DNA of 64,000 bases from Sceloporus undulatus (GCF_019175285.1 NC_056529.1:19772673-19836672); one strand, 5' to 3'; positions 1 through 22,139 are shown, counted from the first letter of the stretch. Notes: a model not told the origin generated them from the letters alone. A program made the numbers and translations.

Positions 1-350
1 TTTTTGCACTAGCATCATGCCCCAACAGGGTTGGACAAGAGCAAAGAACGGACCTAATCCACTGATGTTATCAAGACGTTTTCCTGCTGAATCCAAAGAG
101 GAAAATGTTGAAGATTCTGTGGAATGGAAACCCATAGGAGGCCTAGGCTAAGTTAGGGAGTACAAGCTAAACCATGTGTCTCTTACTGCTCTGTCCTTCA
201 AAAGAGGAGAATGGTGGGGGGCTCAGGAAAAACCAATAATAATAATAATAATAATTTTATATGCCACTTTTATAGGTGGCTCACAGCATTAGATAAAACA
301 ACATACAGTTAAAATATGTCCCATTATAGGATAAGTCCTAACATAGGAAT

Positions 351-402
351 ACATAGAATCATAGAGTTGGAAGAGACCACAAGGGCCATCCAGGTGGTGC
401 CA
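351..402 (-). mobile_element. CR1 LINE 3' end, short remnant
   Basis: The plus strand reads agaatcatagagttggaaga then gaccacaagggccatccag, the reverse complement of the CR1 3' terminus. Preceded by (AAT)n at 236-254. Confidence 0.6.
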
Positions 403-1451
403 TTGCTGACCACTAGGATCTGCTGCCTGAGGTTGCTGCCTCATGTAGGCTAATAGAAGGATGTGTTTCCCACTTCTCATCAGGTTGCAGAGAAGCTTAT
501 GGGAAAAGTCGGGTATTTTTAAGGATATCTCCACAGGCAAATCTCCCCCGGAGTCTTTTTGCCCCACCTATCCATTGTGCAGCTTCCGTTACAAGACAAG
601 AACGTACGCAGGGCCATTCCTCCGAGAAAATTAAGTGGTAAAAAAAGAGGATATTGATATTCACAGCCATTTTATGTGGCCTCATTGATTTCAGGTCTTA
701 GCTTTGGCAAGGCAAGGGATTGTTTGCTTTCGTACACAGCAGCTGGACCAGGGAAGGCGAAAAGCTTACCAGTTTTTCTAAGGCTCTGGTGTCACCACCG
801 GAATGGTCTCTCTTCCAAGGTCCAACGTCTTAATGCCCTTGGAAACCATCGTTCCAGAGTTGCCTTCTCAGTTGGCTCTAAAAACAGGAGGAACTGGGCC
901 CATCATTGGCCGTTCGTATATCTTTATATTGATCGCTAGAAGAGAGGGGTGATTGTCCTAAGACAGAGCTGGCCCCACTACAGAACAGAATGAGGCAGCT
1001 GCCTCAGGTGGTATATTTGAAGCATCAGGAAAGAAGCAGCCAGCCTGTTGTTTCCTCTTGACTGGCTTTGTGTGCTATGGATCATAATCTGGATGGATGG
1101 ATTAGGTAGGAAGGCACAATTTTCAATTCTGCTTCAGAATTATCTTTGAGCAGACCAGATTGGGACACTTTTAATGATTGAATTTCTGCTGGTTGAGAAG
1201 AACAAAACTTCTGCCAGAAAACTAAGAGCCCTATACAGTATAAGACATCATCTTTACTAGGAACGGTGTAGTTTCATGCAGAAGTATGCAAACGTTTGAA
1301 GTTCACAGAACTCTTCACTGAACTGTGCAAGTCACATAGCTTTTCATATTTTCATAACCACTTCATTCGGTCAATTAAAAGATACAGGTTGGAATCCTGT
1401 TGGTTAACCCCAACTAGCGTAGACACATTAACTGAATGGCTGTTACCTATG

Positions 1452-1524
1452 TGTTGACTCACCCGAAAAAAACACAAAACCCACCAATAGCCCGAAAAAC
1501 CCACAAAAACTATGTTGACTCACC
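1452..1524. mobile_element. 49 bp Penelope-like tail insertion with 12 bp target duplication
   Basis: TGTTGACTCACC occurs at 1452-1463 and again at 1513-1524. Between them lies only cgaaaaaaacacaaaaccca and ccaatagcccgaaaaaccca plus caaaaacta-type tail, matching the terminal part of the repeats at 9650, 13619 and 22265. Confidence 0.65.
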
Positions 1525-1567
1525 ATTCAGCAATTGTTTTAATGGGTCTAGTTGAGGCATACATACA

Positions 1568-1757
1568 CGGTTGTTGTGCCCCTTCAGATCACTTCCAACT
1601 TATGGTGACCCTAAGCCGAACCTATCACAGTTTTTTTGGAGCTGAGAGTGTGTGACTTGCCCCAGGTAACCCAGTAGGTTTCCATGGCCAAGCAGGGAAC
1701 TAAACCCTGGTCTCCAGAGTTGTAGTCCAATGTTCAAACCACTGCAGCCTGTTGGCT
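1568..1757 (-). mobile_element. tRNA-derived SINE (family A)
   Basis: Reverse complement carries a tRNA-like head with B box and a tail ending in the ggcacacaacaac-type sequence. Diverged. Confidence 0.7.
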
Positions 1758-2190
1758 TTCCAACTTACATCTACTCAGGTCATTCTGGTTGTTGCAGAAG
1801 TCCAAATTCTCTACTGACTTGGCACAATTAACCCCTTCCCCAAACCCAGTTTTTTTTACCTGCAGCATCCTACCCACAGGACAACCATTTGCTGGCCAGT
1901 GAGAGTGGATGTGTGGAGGAGAAGCATCCAGCTATGTTCACAACACTGGTGTCATCTGCCAGGACCTTAGAAGGTCATACGGAAGATGCCTCGCTTTTGT
2001 AAGCCAAGTTATAGGAGCATGCCTGAATGCTTATCTTCAACAACTCGGCAGGCCTTGCTTGTCACACAACCAGGTAACAATTTCATAACCTTAAGGCTAA
2101 CATGATAAATATCCATCTGCTGAACTGCCCAAACCACCAAAACATCCTGGAATTCAGAGACATAGCCATCTTAGTCTGCAATATCAGTAT

Positions 2191-2500
2191 GGAAAGGGAT
2201 TTTGTAGCACTTTTGGGACTAATCTTAAGGCCCAAACAGACAGGCCAAAGTAAAGCTGCTTCAGGTCACTTTGCAGGTATGCTGTTTAAATGCTGCATGT
2301 GTCCTAAGAGGCTGGAAGCCGCACCAAAGCCATGCTCCAGTCCTAAGGACTAGAACACAGCTTTGGCACATCTTCTGGCTGCTTAAGATGCGGTGTGTCA
2401 TTTAAACAGCATACCTCCAAAGTGACCCGAAGCAGATTTATTTTTGCCTGTCTGTTTGGGCCCTCAGTCTCCAAGATGCTACAAGATCCCTTTGGATCCT
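2191..2500. mobile_element. Palindromic MITE (GGCCCAAACAGACAGGC ends) with extended inverted flanks
   Basis: Core 2229-2463 has arms of about 60 bp: ggcccaaacagacaggcc... and the inverse ...gcctgtctgtttgggccc, sharing tatgctgtttaaat. Outside it, 2191-2224 (ggaaagggattttgtagcac) and 2464-2500 (gctacaagatccctttgg) are again inverted copies, so the palindrome spans about 310 bp. Confidence 0.7.
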
Positions 2501-3320
2501 GGGATCCATCCTTTGTGTGGGAACCATTTCATTATTTCTGGATGTAAATGGTAAGCCAACAACTGCAGAAGTTCCTCCCTAGCTCTGCCTGGGAACTCAA
2601 AAGAGCAATGCATATCATGTCACTTTCCACCCGCTTGTGAGGACAGAACGTCAAGGTACAAATCAAACAAAAATCAGCTTTTTATAGCTGGTTGCGGTGA
2701 TGCACAATCCTGGCCTTATCGCAGCAAAGCCAAAGTTAATGATTAAATGCAGGCCTGAGCTTGCTGGTCATAGAGTTAAATCATCCAGTATTGACAAGTT
2801 CTCCTTCCTGTACCATGCTGTCAAGATAACAGGCAGATATATGTTTTCCACTGGAGATTTAATCCTGCAGAGATTGGTCTGGCCCAAAGCCCTGCCTTGT
2901 ATTCAGATGGAGATGAACTGGCAATGAAGAGGCATTTATTCATCAGGCAATGGCTTCATTGCACTGCACTGTTTTCATTCACAATCACAGCTTGGAAGGA
3001 ACACTTCACAAATAAGGCATTATTGCATTGAGTCCCCCACTTGATAGCCAGGGCATAACTAAGTTACATTTCAAACTGTAGTGAAATGAATGAGAATGAT
3101 GTTACTCTGTTGGTACAATGAATACTGTAATATTTTTCTAGTTACCATCCAGGCATTTTTAGAGACAGTTTTGTCAGGAAGGTGCCATGCTATTCTCCTT
3201 TCAGTCCCAAGTCTTTCCGAAGTCACAGAAAGTGATGGGAAAGGTAATGAGAAATGCAACTTGTTGCTTTTGAGCATTGCACTAACAATACAAACAATGC
3301 ATTTAAACACTAAGTGACAT

Positions 3321-3552
3321 ACCGTGGTCCCTTGGTATCCGCTGGGTTTTGGTTCCAGGACCCTCTGTGGATACCAAAATCTATGGATCCTCAATTTCCA
3401 TTAAATTCAATGGCAGAGTAAAATGGGGGCCCTTTATATATATATTGGCAAAATCGAGGTTTGCTTTTTGAATTTTATATTTTTAAAACTATTTTCAAGC
3501 CATGGATGATTGAGTCCATGGATAAGGAATCCGTGGATACAGAGGGCCAAAT
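3321..3552. mobile_element. MER2/Tigger-like MITE
   Basis: Starts ccgtggtcccttggtatccg and ends with the near inverse (ccgtggatacagagggcc). The interior reads ggttccaggaccctctg, then caagccatggatgattgag. The pattern matches MER2-type Tigger MITEs known from mammals. About 230 bp. Confidence 0.75.
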
Positions 3553-4309
3553 ACATTGCTTTTATAAAGTAGCTTTCCAAGCTCTGAGCAGAAGTCAATG
3601 ACTTTGTCAAACACAGTTTTTTCCTTCTCCTTTTGCACACAACCTACTTCTCTGTCACCCAATAATGATTTAGTGGCCAAGGAAGAATAAGGGGTAGCCA
3701 GATGGTGTCCATCTGTGTCCAGATAGCATCCAATAACATCATGTTCCTAGACATCTGGAGGACCTCCCCAGTTGCCTTCTGCATTGTGCATCTAGTTGCC
3801 GAAACACAATCTAACCATACCTGGCAACCCTCCGCTCTCTCCCAGGCATGAAATGTCAGCAGAGAGATGGGCAGGGGACCACTGTGGATGGAGATGCTTC
3901 CTTCCTCCATCTGCAACCACCCAAAACAGACATCAACAGGTATAATGTAATACTACACCTCCATATGTCAATAAGGAGTTTATCACATGAAGGAGGTTGG
4001 GAGTTTATCCCATGAATATCCCGGAAAAATTGTGTAATGACACAAAACGATTTCACACAACATCGCCTAATACTCACCATTAAAGTGGTCACAAAGAACC
4101 ATTGATGCACATCTTTTTACTTTCGGGATTACAGTGCCAAAGCATTTCCGATATCACTTTATTTGCACAATTGCGTGTGATAATCATTCATGCAATTACT
4201 CACCATTTTCGCTTTATTTGCGGGATGCTTTAAATGTGCTTTAATCTCTCTTTAATGCCAAAATTAGCCCCAGTGTTGTACCCTAAGATTTCAGACTTTG
4301 TTCAGAAGA

Positions 4310-4532
4310 GACAGCATGGTGTAAAGGCTTGGATGTTGGACTCAGCTTCTGGAGACCAGGGTTTGAATCCTCGCCCAGCCATGGAAACCCACTTGATAGC
4401 CTTGGGCAAGTCACACAGTCTCAGCATTGGAGGAAGGCAAAGCAGGGGTTCCTTGTGACAAATCTTGCCAAGAGAACCCCATGATAGGTTTGCCATAAGT
4501 TGGAAATGACTTGAAGGTGCACAGCATCAAAG
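4310..4532 (+). mobile_element. tRNA-derived SINE (family A)
   Basis: Head atggtgtaaaggcttggatg (A box) and ccagggtttgaatcctc (B box); body gggcaagtcacacagtctca; tail gacttgaaggtgcacag. Nearly full length. Confidence 0.8.
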
Positions 4533-4782
4533 TAGAAGTTGAGGAGTCAGGCTAATAGACAGTTAGAGGCTTCAGTTGCATGGTTTGGTGGTGTTGTTTG
4601 CAGTACATTGGCTTCAACTTATGGTGAGTGACCCTATGAATGGGTCTGTTCAGGTCTTACAAACTCAGGATCATGTCTTCCTTGGCTTAAATCAGTCTAT
4701 CTGTATTATGGTCTTCCTGTTTGCCTACTGTTTCACCAAGCATTATCATCTTTCCCTATAAGTCACATATCAATTAGCCACA

Positions 4783-4945
4783 GAAACCGACTGCGGGACC
4801 TTAAGCAAATCACACACTCTCAGCCTCAGAGAATGGCAAAGGCAAACCCCTTCTGAATAAACTTGTCAAGGAAAACCCCATGATAGCCTTGCCCTAGAGT
4901 CACCATAAGTTGGAAACTACTTCAAGGCACACAACAGCAATAAAA
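4783..4945 (+). mobile_element. tRNA-derived SINE (family A), 3' part
   Basis: Contains cacacactctcagcctcaga through caaggcacacaacagcaata. The head is missing. Confidence 0.7.
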
Positions 4946-5934
4946 ACGCTGTACTGCAACATGATAAAAACAGCATGTTTTTAGCTGTTTGGTTTTTGTG
5001 GGTCTGGGGGTGTGAGTGTGTTTATTTTCCACGTTTTCAGACTTTGCCCAAAGTCTTCTGAGGAATGGTACGCATTGGAGCAAATCCTTTGACCTCAATT
5101 CCTCTGCAGTACTGTGCCTTCATCTCATACCGTCCTGAATATTTAATAACCGCAGACTGGCAACCCATAAAGCAAGGTGTATAAACAACAATATTTTTAT
5201 ATCCTGCGTGTGGTCTCTTTGTTTTTTGCTCGGGAGACAAGAGTAGCACAAAGAAATGGGGAACTGAATAGCAAAAGGTGGGAAATCTGTCCGAACAAAT
5301 TGCTGGAGAAGCTTTCAAACTCTCCCCATCCAAAACTTCTTGCCAATTTCCACCTCCAGAACTTGTTTCCAGAGTGGAACTAGTGTATTAACAAACTATC
5401 ATTGTTGGGCTTATTTCAAATCATTATATTATATTATATGCTCTTTACAACGCCTCTGTTTTTTCTGCCATATTATTCATGAGTGCCTATGGATGTGGAT
5501 CAAATCTCAGTGTGGGGTGGAAAAAGGATCCAGATGCAACCATGCAGATGCAACTTTTCCTTTTGCACTGCAGTTTAATGAATACGGCAACCATCATGTG
5601 GCCAAGCTGCATCAGAATATTAATGAGGAAAAAAAGTGGTTGCAGAAGTTTGCTTTTGCCTAAACCTACTGGCCAAATTCCCCCCCCCCTCCTCTCTTCG
5701 ATCGCACTGAATTAATTGTGTGCAAACTGTTTTATAAACCCTAGAAATAATTGGTCATAAGAAAGGTAGAAATGTGGAGTGAACACAAACGGAAAGTCCT
5801 GTGGAATACACAAATCTTTCTTTGAACTGAGCAGGTCCAGCGAGTGCCAAAGTGGGCAACTTCCATGAGTCCAGGAGCCAATTTTGTCGTCCTTCCTCCA
5901 GGACTGGCTGCAAACCACCAGCGGGCAGCAAACT

Positions 5935-6222
5935 TTGGAGTTTATCACGTGGGAGGGAAGTGCCCAAACCCAATGGATAAATGGGGTTTAAACCCAGGAA
6001 TATCCCACGTCACACAACTTGGGCACTGACGCGACATTAACCTGTGAAGAAAGCTGCAAAAAGCGGCGCAATTTTGCGGCATTCTGCATGGGTTAATGCC
6101 ACGTTAATGTCAAAATGGCCCAACATGTCAATCCCGATCTTGTGGGATATTCTCAGGACTTAAACCCCGTTTATCCATGGGATTTGGGCACTTTGCCTCC
6201 CGGGTGACAAACTCCTTAGATG
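5935..6222. mobile_element. Palindromic MITE (GGAGTTTATCAC ends)
   Basis: Left arm ggagtttatcacgtgggagg, aagtgcccaaacccaatgga and ttaaacccaggaatatccca; the right arm is its near inverse, ending gacaaactcctta. About 288 bp, noncoding. Confidence 0.7.
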
Positions 6223-6509
6223 GCAAAATTCAGCAGCAACCACTCAAAGCCATTAAAACAAGGAGGCAATGGTTGATTTAATCAGCCCCTGCCCTCACTT
6301 TGCTGCCAATTTCAGCAGCGAAGACTTCTCAAGAGCCAACATTTTCTATGCGCTACAATGGTGTTTACAACAGTGCAGTTGGGGGTGAGGATTTGATGGT
6401 TCATAAAAACAATTTAATGCTTTTTAGGGCACATACGGCCCACCTCTGAGCTATTCAACACAATGACATTTGTAAAACTATAACGCATTTCTCTTTCTAC
6501 TCCTTCCAG

Positions 6510-6573
6510 GTTTAATAAGACAGAGGAGCCACTTGCATCTCTAGTTGGTCCCACTTGCTAAAAGGATGAAACC

Positions 6574-6601
<28 letters not shown>
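6510..6601 (+). CDS. C16orf74: C16orf74 first coding exon (5'UTR part plus codons 1-9)
   Basis: A pyrimidine-rich tract ending in AG at 6508-6509 is a good acceptor, and CTAAAAG followed by gtaagac at 6602 is a good donor. The start codon at 6574 has a fair Kozak context (accATGG). The exon ends after the first base of a glycine codon. Another ATG at 6566 in a different frame makes a 10-codon upstream ORF that ends at 6598, inside the coding part. The UTR portion is 6510-6573. Confidence 0.87.
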
Positions 6602-16012
<9,411 letters not shown>

Positions 16013-16623
16013 GCCAGATGGTGTGGGATGGGACGCAACCCATTGCAAAGGGACTCGGCACGCAGAGATGCCACCAAAGAGCCTGGCACTGTGAACAGTT
16101 CGCTCAGGAACTCATTTGTGCCTCTGGGTCATTATTTCTTTTTCCTGTCTCCTCAAATCCTCCTCCTTTGTTCTTTTCTTCTCTCTACAACTTTATGGAA
16201 GAGTTATGCATGGATCTGCGCATACCTCACTGTTGGGACCAACGTACTGTTAGAAACTTTTCTCGCGTGGAGAAAATTTGCGGTCACTGACATGGATGGA
16301 CAATGCTGGATGGAGTTAGGAAGGAGGCCGATTTTACTGGGAGAAAGGTGTGTTCAGATCGGGGAGATGCTACTTGTTGTCTCAAGTCTTTCAGTAGTGG
16401 CTTCGGTCTATCTGTTCCCTTTATCCTCCTCCCCCCAAAATTGGGGGCATCACCCCCAAAAGAGAGGATGATACACTTTGCATACAGTGTGCATATGCTG
16501 ATTGATGTACACATTTTGGAAAGAATTGCAATTGCTGAAATAGGAATAAGATACATTGCGCCATGATAGGGAAGACCGTGACAGTGACGTGTGTGTGCTC
16601 CTGTGCAGTCTTGCTATCTGGGT

Positions 16624-16765
16624 CAGTGATTCCCAAACTCTGGTCCTCCAGGTGTTTTGGACTTCATCTCCCAGAAGCCTCAGCTGTCTTGGCCAATGGT
16701 CTTGGGTTCTGGGAGCAGAAGTCCAAAACACTTGGAAGGCCAAAGTTTGGGCATCGCCAATCTAG
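16624..16765. mobile_element. hAT-like MITE (CAGTGATTCCCAAACT ends)
   Basis: Starts cagtgattcccaaactctgg, followed by tccaggtgttttggacttca; the second half is the approximate inverse (agtccaaaacacttggaagg). Confidence 0.65.
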
Positions 16766-16825
16766 GTGCTAATGGTGGACAGGCAAATTTGCACTTTTTC
16801 TCCCTTCTTATGACTCTTGGGCCAG

Positions 16826-17030
16826 CATCCTGTTGTTGTTGTGTGCCTTCAAGTCGTTTCCGATTTATGGCAACCTTAAGGCAACCCTATCCTGGGTTTT
16901 CTTGGCAAGGTTTGTTCAGAGGTGGTTTGCCATTGTCTTCTCCTGAGGCTGAGAGTGTGTGACTTGCCTCACCCAGTGGGTTTCATGACTGAGCCGGGAA
17001 TCAAACCTAAAACCACCATGCCATGCTGGC
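16826..17030 (-). mobile_element. tRNA-derived SINE (family A)
   Basis: The plus strand starts ttgttgttgtgtgccttcaa and ends ccaccatgccatgctggc, the full family in reverse. Confidence 0.8.
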
Positions 17031-17497
17031 ATCCTGTTAGAAAGGAGTAATCTAGACAATTGTGGATTGTCGCAACATTGACACAATTGTTAATGCACTG
17101 AAACTCACCTTAAAATCCAGGTAGCCAAAGGATAGGTTCTGCAATGCTGGTTAATGGGGCACTGAAAGATGACATGGCCAGACCCCTCTGAAGAGTTGTG
17201 ACAAACCCCCACAGGGGTCCCTATTTCGGCTTGTTGCATTACAATTCCCAGGTAGGAGGGATCAGGATCTGGACATGTCATCCTTCAGCAGCCTGCTCCC
17301 ACAACTCCATCTCTTTGTACAGCAGCCTGGATTTTAAGGTGGGCTTAGCAGGTTGGATTGGGAGATGGATCATTGCCACAACATCTCAGCTACATGTTTG
17401 ATAGAGCATCTTTGTCTGTTATCTTGAAACCAGATGTGGATTGGACAGTTCTGCAAATAGAAGACTGTCCTCTCTAAACGAGAAGAAACAGAGAGTG

Positions 17498-17704
17498 TGC
17501 ATCTACACTGTAGAAATAATAAAGTTTGACATCACTTTAACTGCCATGGCTACATCCTACAGAATCCTGGGATTTGCAGTTTGGTGCAGCACCAGCCTCT
17601 TTGGCAATGAAGGCTTGTAAAACTACCAACACCAGGATTCCATAGAATGGCACTACAGCACTTAAAGTGGTGCCAAGCTGCATTATTTCTACAGTGTAGA
17701 TGCA
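17498..17704. mobile_element. Palindromic MITE (TGCATCTACACTGTAGAAAT ends)
   Basis: Terminal repeats of about 30 bp (tgcatctacactgtagaaat and inverse) enclose tcctgggatttgcagt and the inverse accaggattccatag. Length 207 bp. Relatives occur at 8550-8728 and in part at 11755-11850, 22140-22245 and 23936-24085. Confidence 0.75.
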
Positions 17705-18071
17705 CCCATAGTCACCCTCTATCATCATCATCACCATTATTATCATCATCATCAAATAATAATAATTCCACAAACCTGCCTTGATCCAAGGCTTTGACTG
17801 TTTCAGGTGTAAAGCCATAAGGGTACTCTTGTTCTTTTTGTCTTCTTTTGGGAGCATGAAATTGAAATGTTAGCTATGGTAAAATAATACATCTGACAAA
17901 GAAGCCATAAAGCTGATAGTGGGAGGATAACCAAAAGTCTTGGCCAGTTCCTAGCCTGCTTGGAAGGCTCCAGAGAATTTGGAAACAGATCCTTATGTCT
18001 GCCATTGTGTTTTTGCTCCTTAAATAGCGTATGCCATGAGGGCAAAGCTTAAGCATGTTGGGTACTACATA

Positions 18072-18208
18072 AGTCAGTAATGCCCAAATTTTAGCCTTCC
18101 AGCTGTTTGGGACTTCAGCTGCCAGAAGCCCCAGCCAACTTGGCCAGCAGTCAGGAACGCTGGGAGCTATAGTCCAAAATGTCTGGAGTTTGGGAACCAT
18201 TAATGTAA
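18072..18208. mobile_element. hAT-like MITE, same family as 16624-16765
   Basis: gtcagtaatgcccaaatttt to ctggagtttgggaaccatta, with gggacttcagctgccagaag and its inverse in between. Confidence 0.65.
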
Positions 18209-19021
18209 GTCATGCATTGCAAGATGTCTTGAGTTGATTTTTAAAAAATATATAAGTAGCATACCCTCCAACATTTCACAGAGGAAAATCAGGACATGTA
18301 TGGCCATGCACCATCAGTATGGTCAAGATGGCAAAAATTATTCAGATGCTGAAGCAGTTTGCTTTTGCCTTACCCTCCTGGGAAGTATAAGATTCTACCC
18401 AATCCTGTATTTCGCCCCTCTATACTGAGTTAAGTGAATGCAAACAACAAAATTATGGGATTTTGCTATGACCCATGGATAAGTCAACGGTAAAACTTAG
18501 GAGCATATAGCAAGGGATCTAAAGGATGAAGCAAAGCAAAACATTGTTGGAGAACTTATAAAATTCCAGCAGACATAACTCTTTGTGCTTAATCTTAAAG
18601 CTGGATGGATGAGAGAGTAGAGGGAGTCAGTGCTTCACATATCAGACTCTTGCTTTTCATCGGGAGATGGTTCCTCCTTGTAAATAAGAGTTCATATACA
18701 GTACTTAAATTGACCCCTGGATAAGTCAACTTAGGTTTTTTGGGGTCAGTTTTTTTACCTAAATTTCTAGACTTATACATGCGTATATACACTAAGCTGA
18801 GGACAAAGAGGGAAAGGAGAAGGAGGAGAGGAAGCTGTGGCATTTCAATAGCAGCTGAAAAAGTCAGAGGATTAACTGGGACTGTCCCTTTCAATCCAAA
18901 ATGGTTGGAGGGTATAAACTAGTTTAACCTGAGACAGAAATATATATATAGAAGAATAGTATAAAAGCACAGAATGGAAGAGTTTTGCAGCTCTGAAGCA
19001 GTGGTTACTGATTTTGTCCAA

Positions 19022-19430
19022 GGCCTCATTCCCACTTACAAATAAATCGGTTTGTGATCCGAATCGATGAATCAATCCAACAGCGGAGCGTTGTTCCCAC
19101 TACATTTCCCCTGATCGCATTTCCCCCCAGTAAAATAACCCACGTGGTTCACATTCACAAATGAACTGATTCAAAATGGATCCACTCCAGCTGGCCAAAG
19201 GGCAAATTTAAATCCATTCTAATCCTCATCTGGTTCATACATGCGCGGAATTGATTTATCCAAAAAGATGCAGGAAAAATCAGTGTCAAAAAGACACAAG
19301 CTAAATGGGTCTGGTGCATGGCCCCCCTCTCCAAATCGCTCCGGTGATTCGGTTCAAGTGCAAACCATGGTCATTTAAAACGGTTCAAACCGATTTGCAA
19401 TCCGGTTTAAAGGGTAGTGGGAATGAGGCC
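19022..19430 (-). mobile_element. ~400 bp MITE, GGCCTCATTCCCAC family, copy 2
   Basis: Same terminal repeats as 15285-15682, in opposite orientation; its reverse complement aligns along the whole length. Confidence 0.75.
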
Positions 19431-20435
19431 TGAGAAAAGAATTGCAGTGACAGTCCATGATTTTATAGGAAGAGGTTAATCTGCATCTTAGAGAAAGAAT
19501 CACATTTTCCCAACCAGAAAATATTTCTGTTTGGAGAAATGCGATCTCCTCTACAATCGAATATCTCTGCGGAAGGAACTTGCGTGGCACAGAACTGATA
19601 AGAGAAAACAATTGTGTTCATTATGCGGGAGCTGGATGGAAGGAAAGCAAACAGAACATCAACATTTGTTTCAATTACTGGTGGCTTTATTTGATCACTT
19701 TTTAATACACTTTATCCTCTCATTTCCATGATGGCATCCTTTGGCTCGATATCAGGGAACCTCAACTAGCCATAAAGATTTTGACTCTGCATCCAAAGCC
19801 TCAAAATCCTTTCCTCCATTGCAAATAAAACCTAACCAACAACCTCTGTGCCCAAATGTACAGATCCTAGATTTTCTTCTACGCACTTCACATTAGAAAT
19901 TATTGTATTGCTATGGATGGAATGATTGTTGGAATGACCCTTAGATTAATTACTGCATACCTTTTATCAGTCTATGAGCTGTATAAGAAAAAAACGAATG
20001 CACTTTTACTATTTCCCCCGTTTTTATAACATTTGAAACCCATGCATTCTATTTTCTTTCTGCTAGATTTATCCAAGAAGGCTGAAAATCTTTGAATTCA
20101 GCGTTTTATCAGACTGAATATTTTGTTTCAGCCTCAGCATGGATTCTCATCTTTGTGAACTGGCATGTTTTGGTGTGGTTTGAAATAATGCTTTCCAAGT
20201 CTTGGGGAGGCGGATGGGAATATTTATAAAGCATCATGGTTTATTATGCATTAAAAACGTCCGCTGGGTTTTATGGGCAGATTGTTCTGTTCTGTTTCTA
20301 TCAAGCTGGATCCATCGTGAACTGTATTTGAAAGCAATTCGTTCTCTCCAGACGTCTAGCTTGAATAGGAGAGCCATTCATAGATAACTCCGTGATTTTT
20401 CCAAACATTGTTTGCACATTTGCACGTTTCTCAGA

Positions 20436-20634
20436 ACTTCTTGTGTGTCTTCAAGTCATTTCTGACTTATGGTAACCCTAAGACTGAATCTGTTGTGGGG
20501 TTTTCTCAATGGTTTGCCCTTGCCTTCCTCTAAAGCTGAGAGAGTGTGACTTGCCCAAAGCTATCTATTGGGTTTCCGTGGCCGAGCGGGGATTCGAACC
20601 CTGAGTCATAGTCCAAAGCTCAGACCACTTTGGA
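20436..20634 (-). mobile_element. tRNA-derived SINE (family A)
   Basis: gtgtgtcttcaagtcatttc through ggggattcgaaccctgagtc on the plus strand. The head end joins a palindromic MITE. Confidence 0.75.
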
Positions 20635-20892
20635 GTTTATCAGACAAGGGAAATTGGAACTATAATCCAATGGCAATCTGAGCGCAATCATGGGGTTTCA
20701 CGTTATTGCGTGATAGACTGCCACACACAAATTCGGGCAATGGCACGCTATTCTGGGGCAATGGGAAGCCAGTTCGAACACAATGCACATTCACCTAATT
20801 GCGCTGAACTAGCGACTTTAAGTGAATGCGTTCTGGCCCCGCTTTCTTTTCATTTAGATTTAAGAGAAATTCCTCCCGTATGATAAACTCTT
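20632..20892. mobile_element. MITE-like element (GAGTTTATCA ends)
   Basis: Starts ggagtttatcagacaaggga and ends cccgtatgataaactctt, resembling the ends of 5935-6222. The interior is not clearly symmetric. Confidence 0.45.
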
Positions 20893-21491
20893 ATGTCACA
20901 CTGTCTCTTCTATAAGTGCCATCCTTACATTAATCCCATGCAACATACACAGCCACACAGTTCGAAAGCAGTGCGTTACAAGGGAGGAACGTAAATTCAC
21001 TGAGTTGGTTTTTGAAAAATGAATTAATTTAATTAAAGCGAGGCATCATGGGGCTGACAAGGGCAAACCGTATCAATATCACCGGACGACGGGTCGCCAG
21101 TAAAGCTTTTGCAACAAGGGAGTAATATACTCCTTAAAACCGGTCCCGATAGCAACATGAGGCTTTGCCGCTAAGGAGCGAAACTCAATGCCTCATGTGC
21201 GTGACGCGCATTTCGGAGAGAGGGAAAACAGATGGAAATTTAATTTTTTTAATGGCAGCAGCAGATGGCAAAAGGCACAAAAGTGTGTTCACATCATGGC
21301 AGAGCCACGCATAGGCGGTGCGTTCGCTGGGTTTGGGAAACTCTATAGAGTGACAGTCGCTCCTCCGAGACACGCAAGAGTTGGGTTGTGGAAATAACCC
21401 TAGAAATAACATCTTTAAATACCAGAGTGGTATAATTGTGGGGTGTCAAAGGAGGCCCCCTTAAATCAAGCATTTCCACTAAAGAAATATG

Positions 21492-21894
21492 GGCTTCATT
21501 CCCACAACCTATTAAACCAGATTGGTTTGAATTGGTTCAAACGACCCTGGTTCCCACTTAATCTGAATCGCTGAATTCCGAAAGGGGGGGGGATTCACGC
21601 TCCAGACCTATTTAACCCGCGTCTTTTTGATGCTGGATTTTTTCCGTTTCTTCGATAAATCGATTCTGCGCAAGTGTGAACCACAAGCGGATCGGAATCA
21701 ATTCAAGTTTTCCCTTCAGCCGGCTGGAACCGAATCATTTTGAATCGATTCATTTGCGAATGGGAACCACAAGTGGGTTATTTTGACGCCAGAAAATGTG
21801 ATCGGGGCAAATGTAGTGTAAACCACGATCCAATGTCGAATCGGTCAATCAATTCGGATCGCGCACCGATTTATCTGTAAGTGGGAATGAGGCC
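21492..21894 (+). mobile_element. ~400 bp MITE, GGCCTCATTCCCAC family, copy 3
   Basis: Begins ggcttcattcccac and ends gtgggaatgaggcc; same orientation as copy 1. Shared interior blocks include acaagcggatcggaatcaat and gttattttgacgccagaaaa. Confidence 0.75.
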
Positions 21895-22139
21895 TTAGTG
21901 GAAACATACCTAGATGGATCTTCCAGGCTAAATCCAATTATTTGCCCCAAATAGGGCATATACCCTGCAATATTTCATCAGGACCCATGGGGCCAAGCAA
22001 AACCAGGATGTGGTCAAAATGGCAAAAGGTATTATTAACCAGGCAAGGTAGGTGCTTCTGCAGTGGTTTGCATTGGCCTGAATCTACAGGGAAGGGATAT
22101 ATTCCAACCTCGCTGTCCAATACTCCCATTGAGCTTGCA

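Larger units (their letters stand above)
1..6509. other. Repeat-rich region upstream of the C16orf74 start exon; no gene recognised
   Basis: Apart from the listed repeats I see no exon with conserved protein content. EMC8 would be the next gene on this side by human synteny, but nothing like it is present. This is either intergenic or a C16orf74 5' intron. Confidence 0.5.

Noticed and set aside
4579-4765. Another repeat-like stretch (ggcttaaatcagtctatctg, then accaagcattatcatctttc)
   Set aside because: It resembles interspersed repeats seen elsewhere, but I could not assign ends or family from one copy.
5037-5333. 98-codon minus-strand frame of ordinary composition between SINEs
   Set aside because: No domain or splice evidence; could be chance. 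Not recognised as any protein.
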